A stretch of DNA of 13,138 nucleotides from Baffinella frigidus (taxonomy: Eukaryota; Cryptophyceae; Cryptomonadales; Baffinellaceae): the NCBI GenBank assembly GCA_026770585.1, contig MU646809.1:288693-301830 (forward strand), in the 5' to 3' direction. A program made the position numbers and the translations under genes. This document shows positions 13,090-13,138 of this stretch, piece after piece (position 1 is the stretch's first letter; each line of letters begins with the position of its first letter). Below the pieces are notes generated by a model. It did not search any database. It worked only from the letters and a program-made list of their open reading frames with translations, and was not told the origin of the DNA.

Positions 13090-13138
<49 letters not shown>
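13039..13138. repeat. CT-rich simple sequence repeat at the window end
   Basis: (CT)n with interruptions (CACACACACG, CCT, TTT), continuing past the edge. It is a polypyrimidine microsatellite. Confidence 0.95.

Overview
The window looks like nuclear DNA of a microbial eukaryote, most likely an alga with a secondary red-type plastid; a cryptophyte such as Guillardia would fit, but that is inference. The evidence is spliced genes with GT-AG introns, GC-rich third codon positions in the exons, an RWP-RK transcription factor gene (a plant/algal family), an N-terminal presequence with a signal peptide ending in ADA-F as in bipartite plastid-targeting leaders, abundant degenerate TTTAGGG/CCCTAAA repeats, and many short inverted-repeat elements. 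There are no bacterial-style operons. The long open frames over the repeats (5017-5748, 3623-4489, 10988-11719) are judged accidental.

Layout. 1-2103 (minus strand): five in-phase exons of a UBE2O/PHO2-like E2/E3 hybrid ubiquitin ligase, from the N terminus to the 'YPGQ..WLSG' region. The gene runs off the left edge and its catalytic UBC domain is outside the window. Its b-c intron carries a second, partly duplicated version of the exon c start, and two introns begin almost directly with telomere-like repeat. 2112-2343: a copy of an interspersed repeat (family R) in the shared upstream region. 2583 to about 4607 (plus strand): a gene with a plastid-type presequence, an in-frame TGA in an Rdx/SelW-like context (Sec candidate or a missed short intron), and several further exons whose introns share a near-identical 3' segment. 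That gene's large intron holds a TA-flanked mariner-type MITE and shuffled copies of its own exon 1.

4610-7345 is mostly repeat: a hairpin-rich stretch, three long-hairpin foldback MITEs (one nested in the second R copy), and a large telomere-like array that switches strand at about 6930. 7366 to about 7940 (minus): a small two-exon candidate gene with a signal-like segment, a 7-residue tandem repeat and a membrane segment. 8223-9170 (minus): an RWP-RK domain protein, the clearest single-exon gene. Its start lies in a 26-bp tandem repeat, and about 130 bp upstream sits a 538-bp Mutator-like non-autonomous element with 54-bp inverted ends and 10-bp direct repeats. 9847-13138 has no convincing gene. 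It holds long near-perfect foldbacks (11015-11069, 11134-11297, 12332-12465), a 27-bp minisatellite, another telomere-like block and a terminal CT-rich simple repeat.

The genes do not form a pathway. The unifying theme is a gene-bearing euchromatic region heavily colonised by telomere-like repeats and several families of small hairpin or inverted-repeat elements, sited in introns and promoters.
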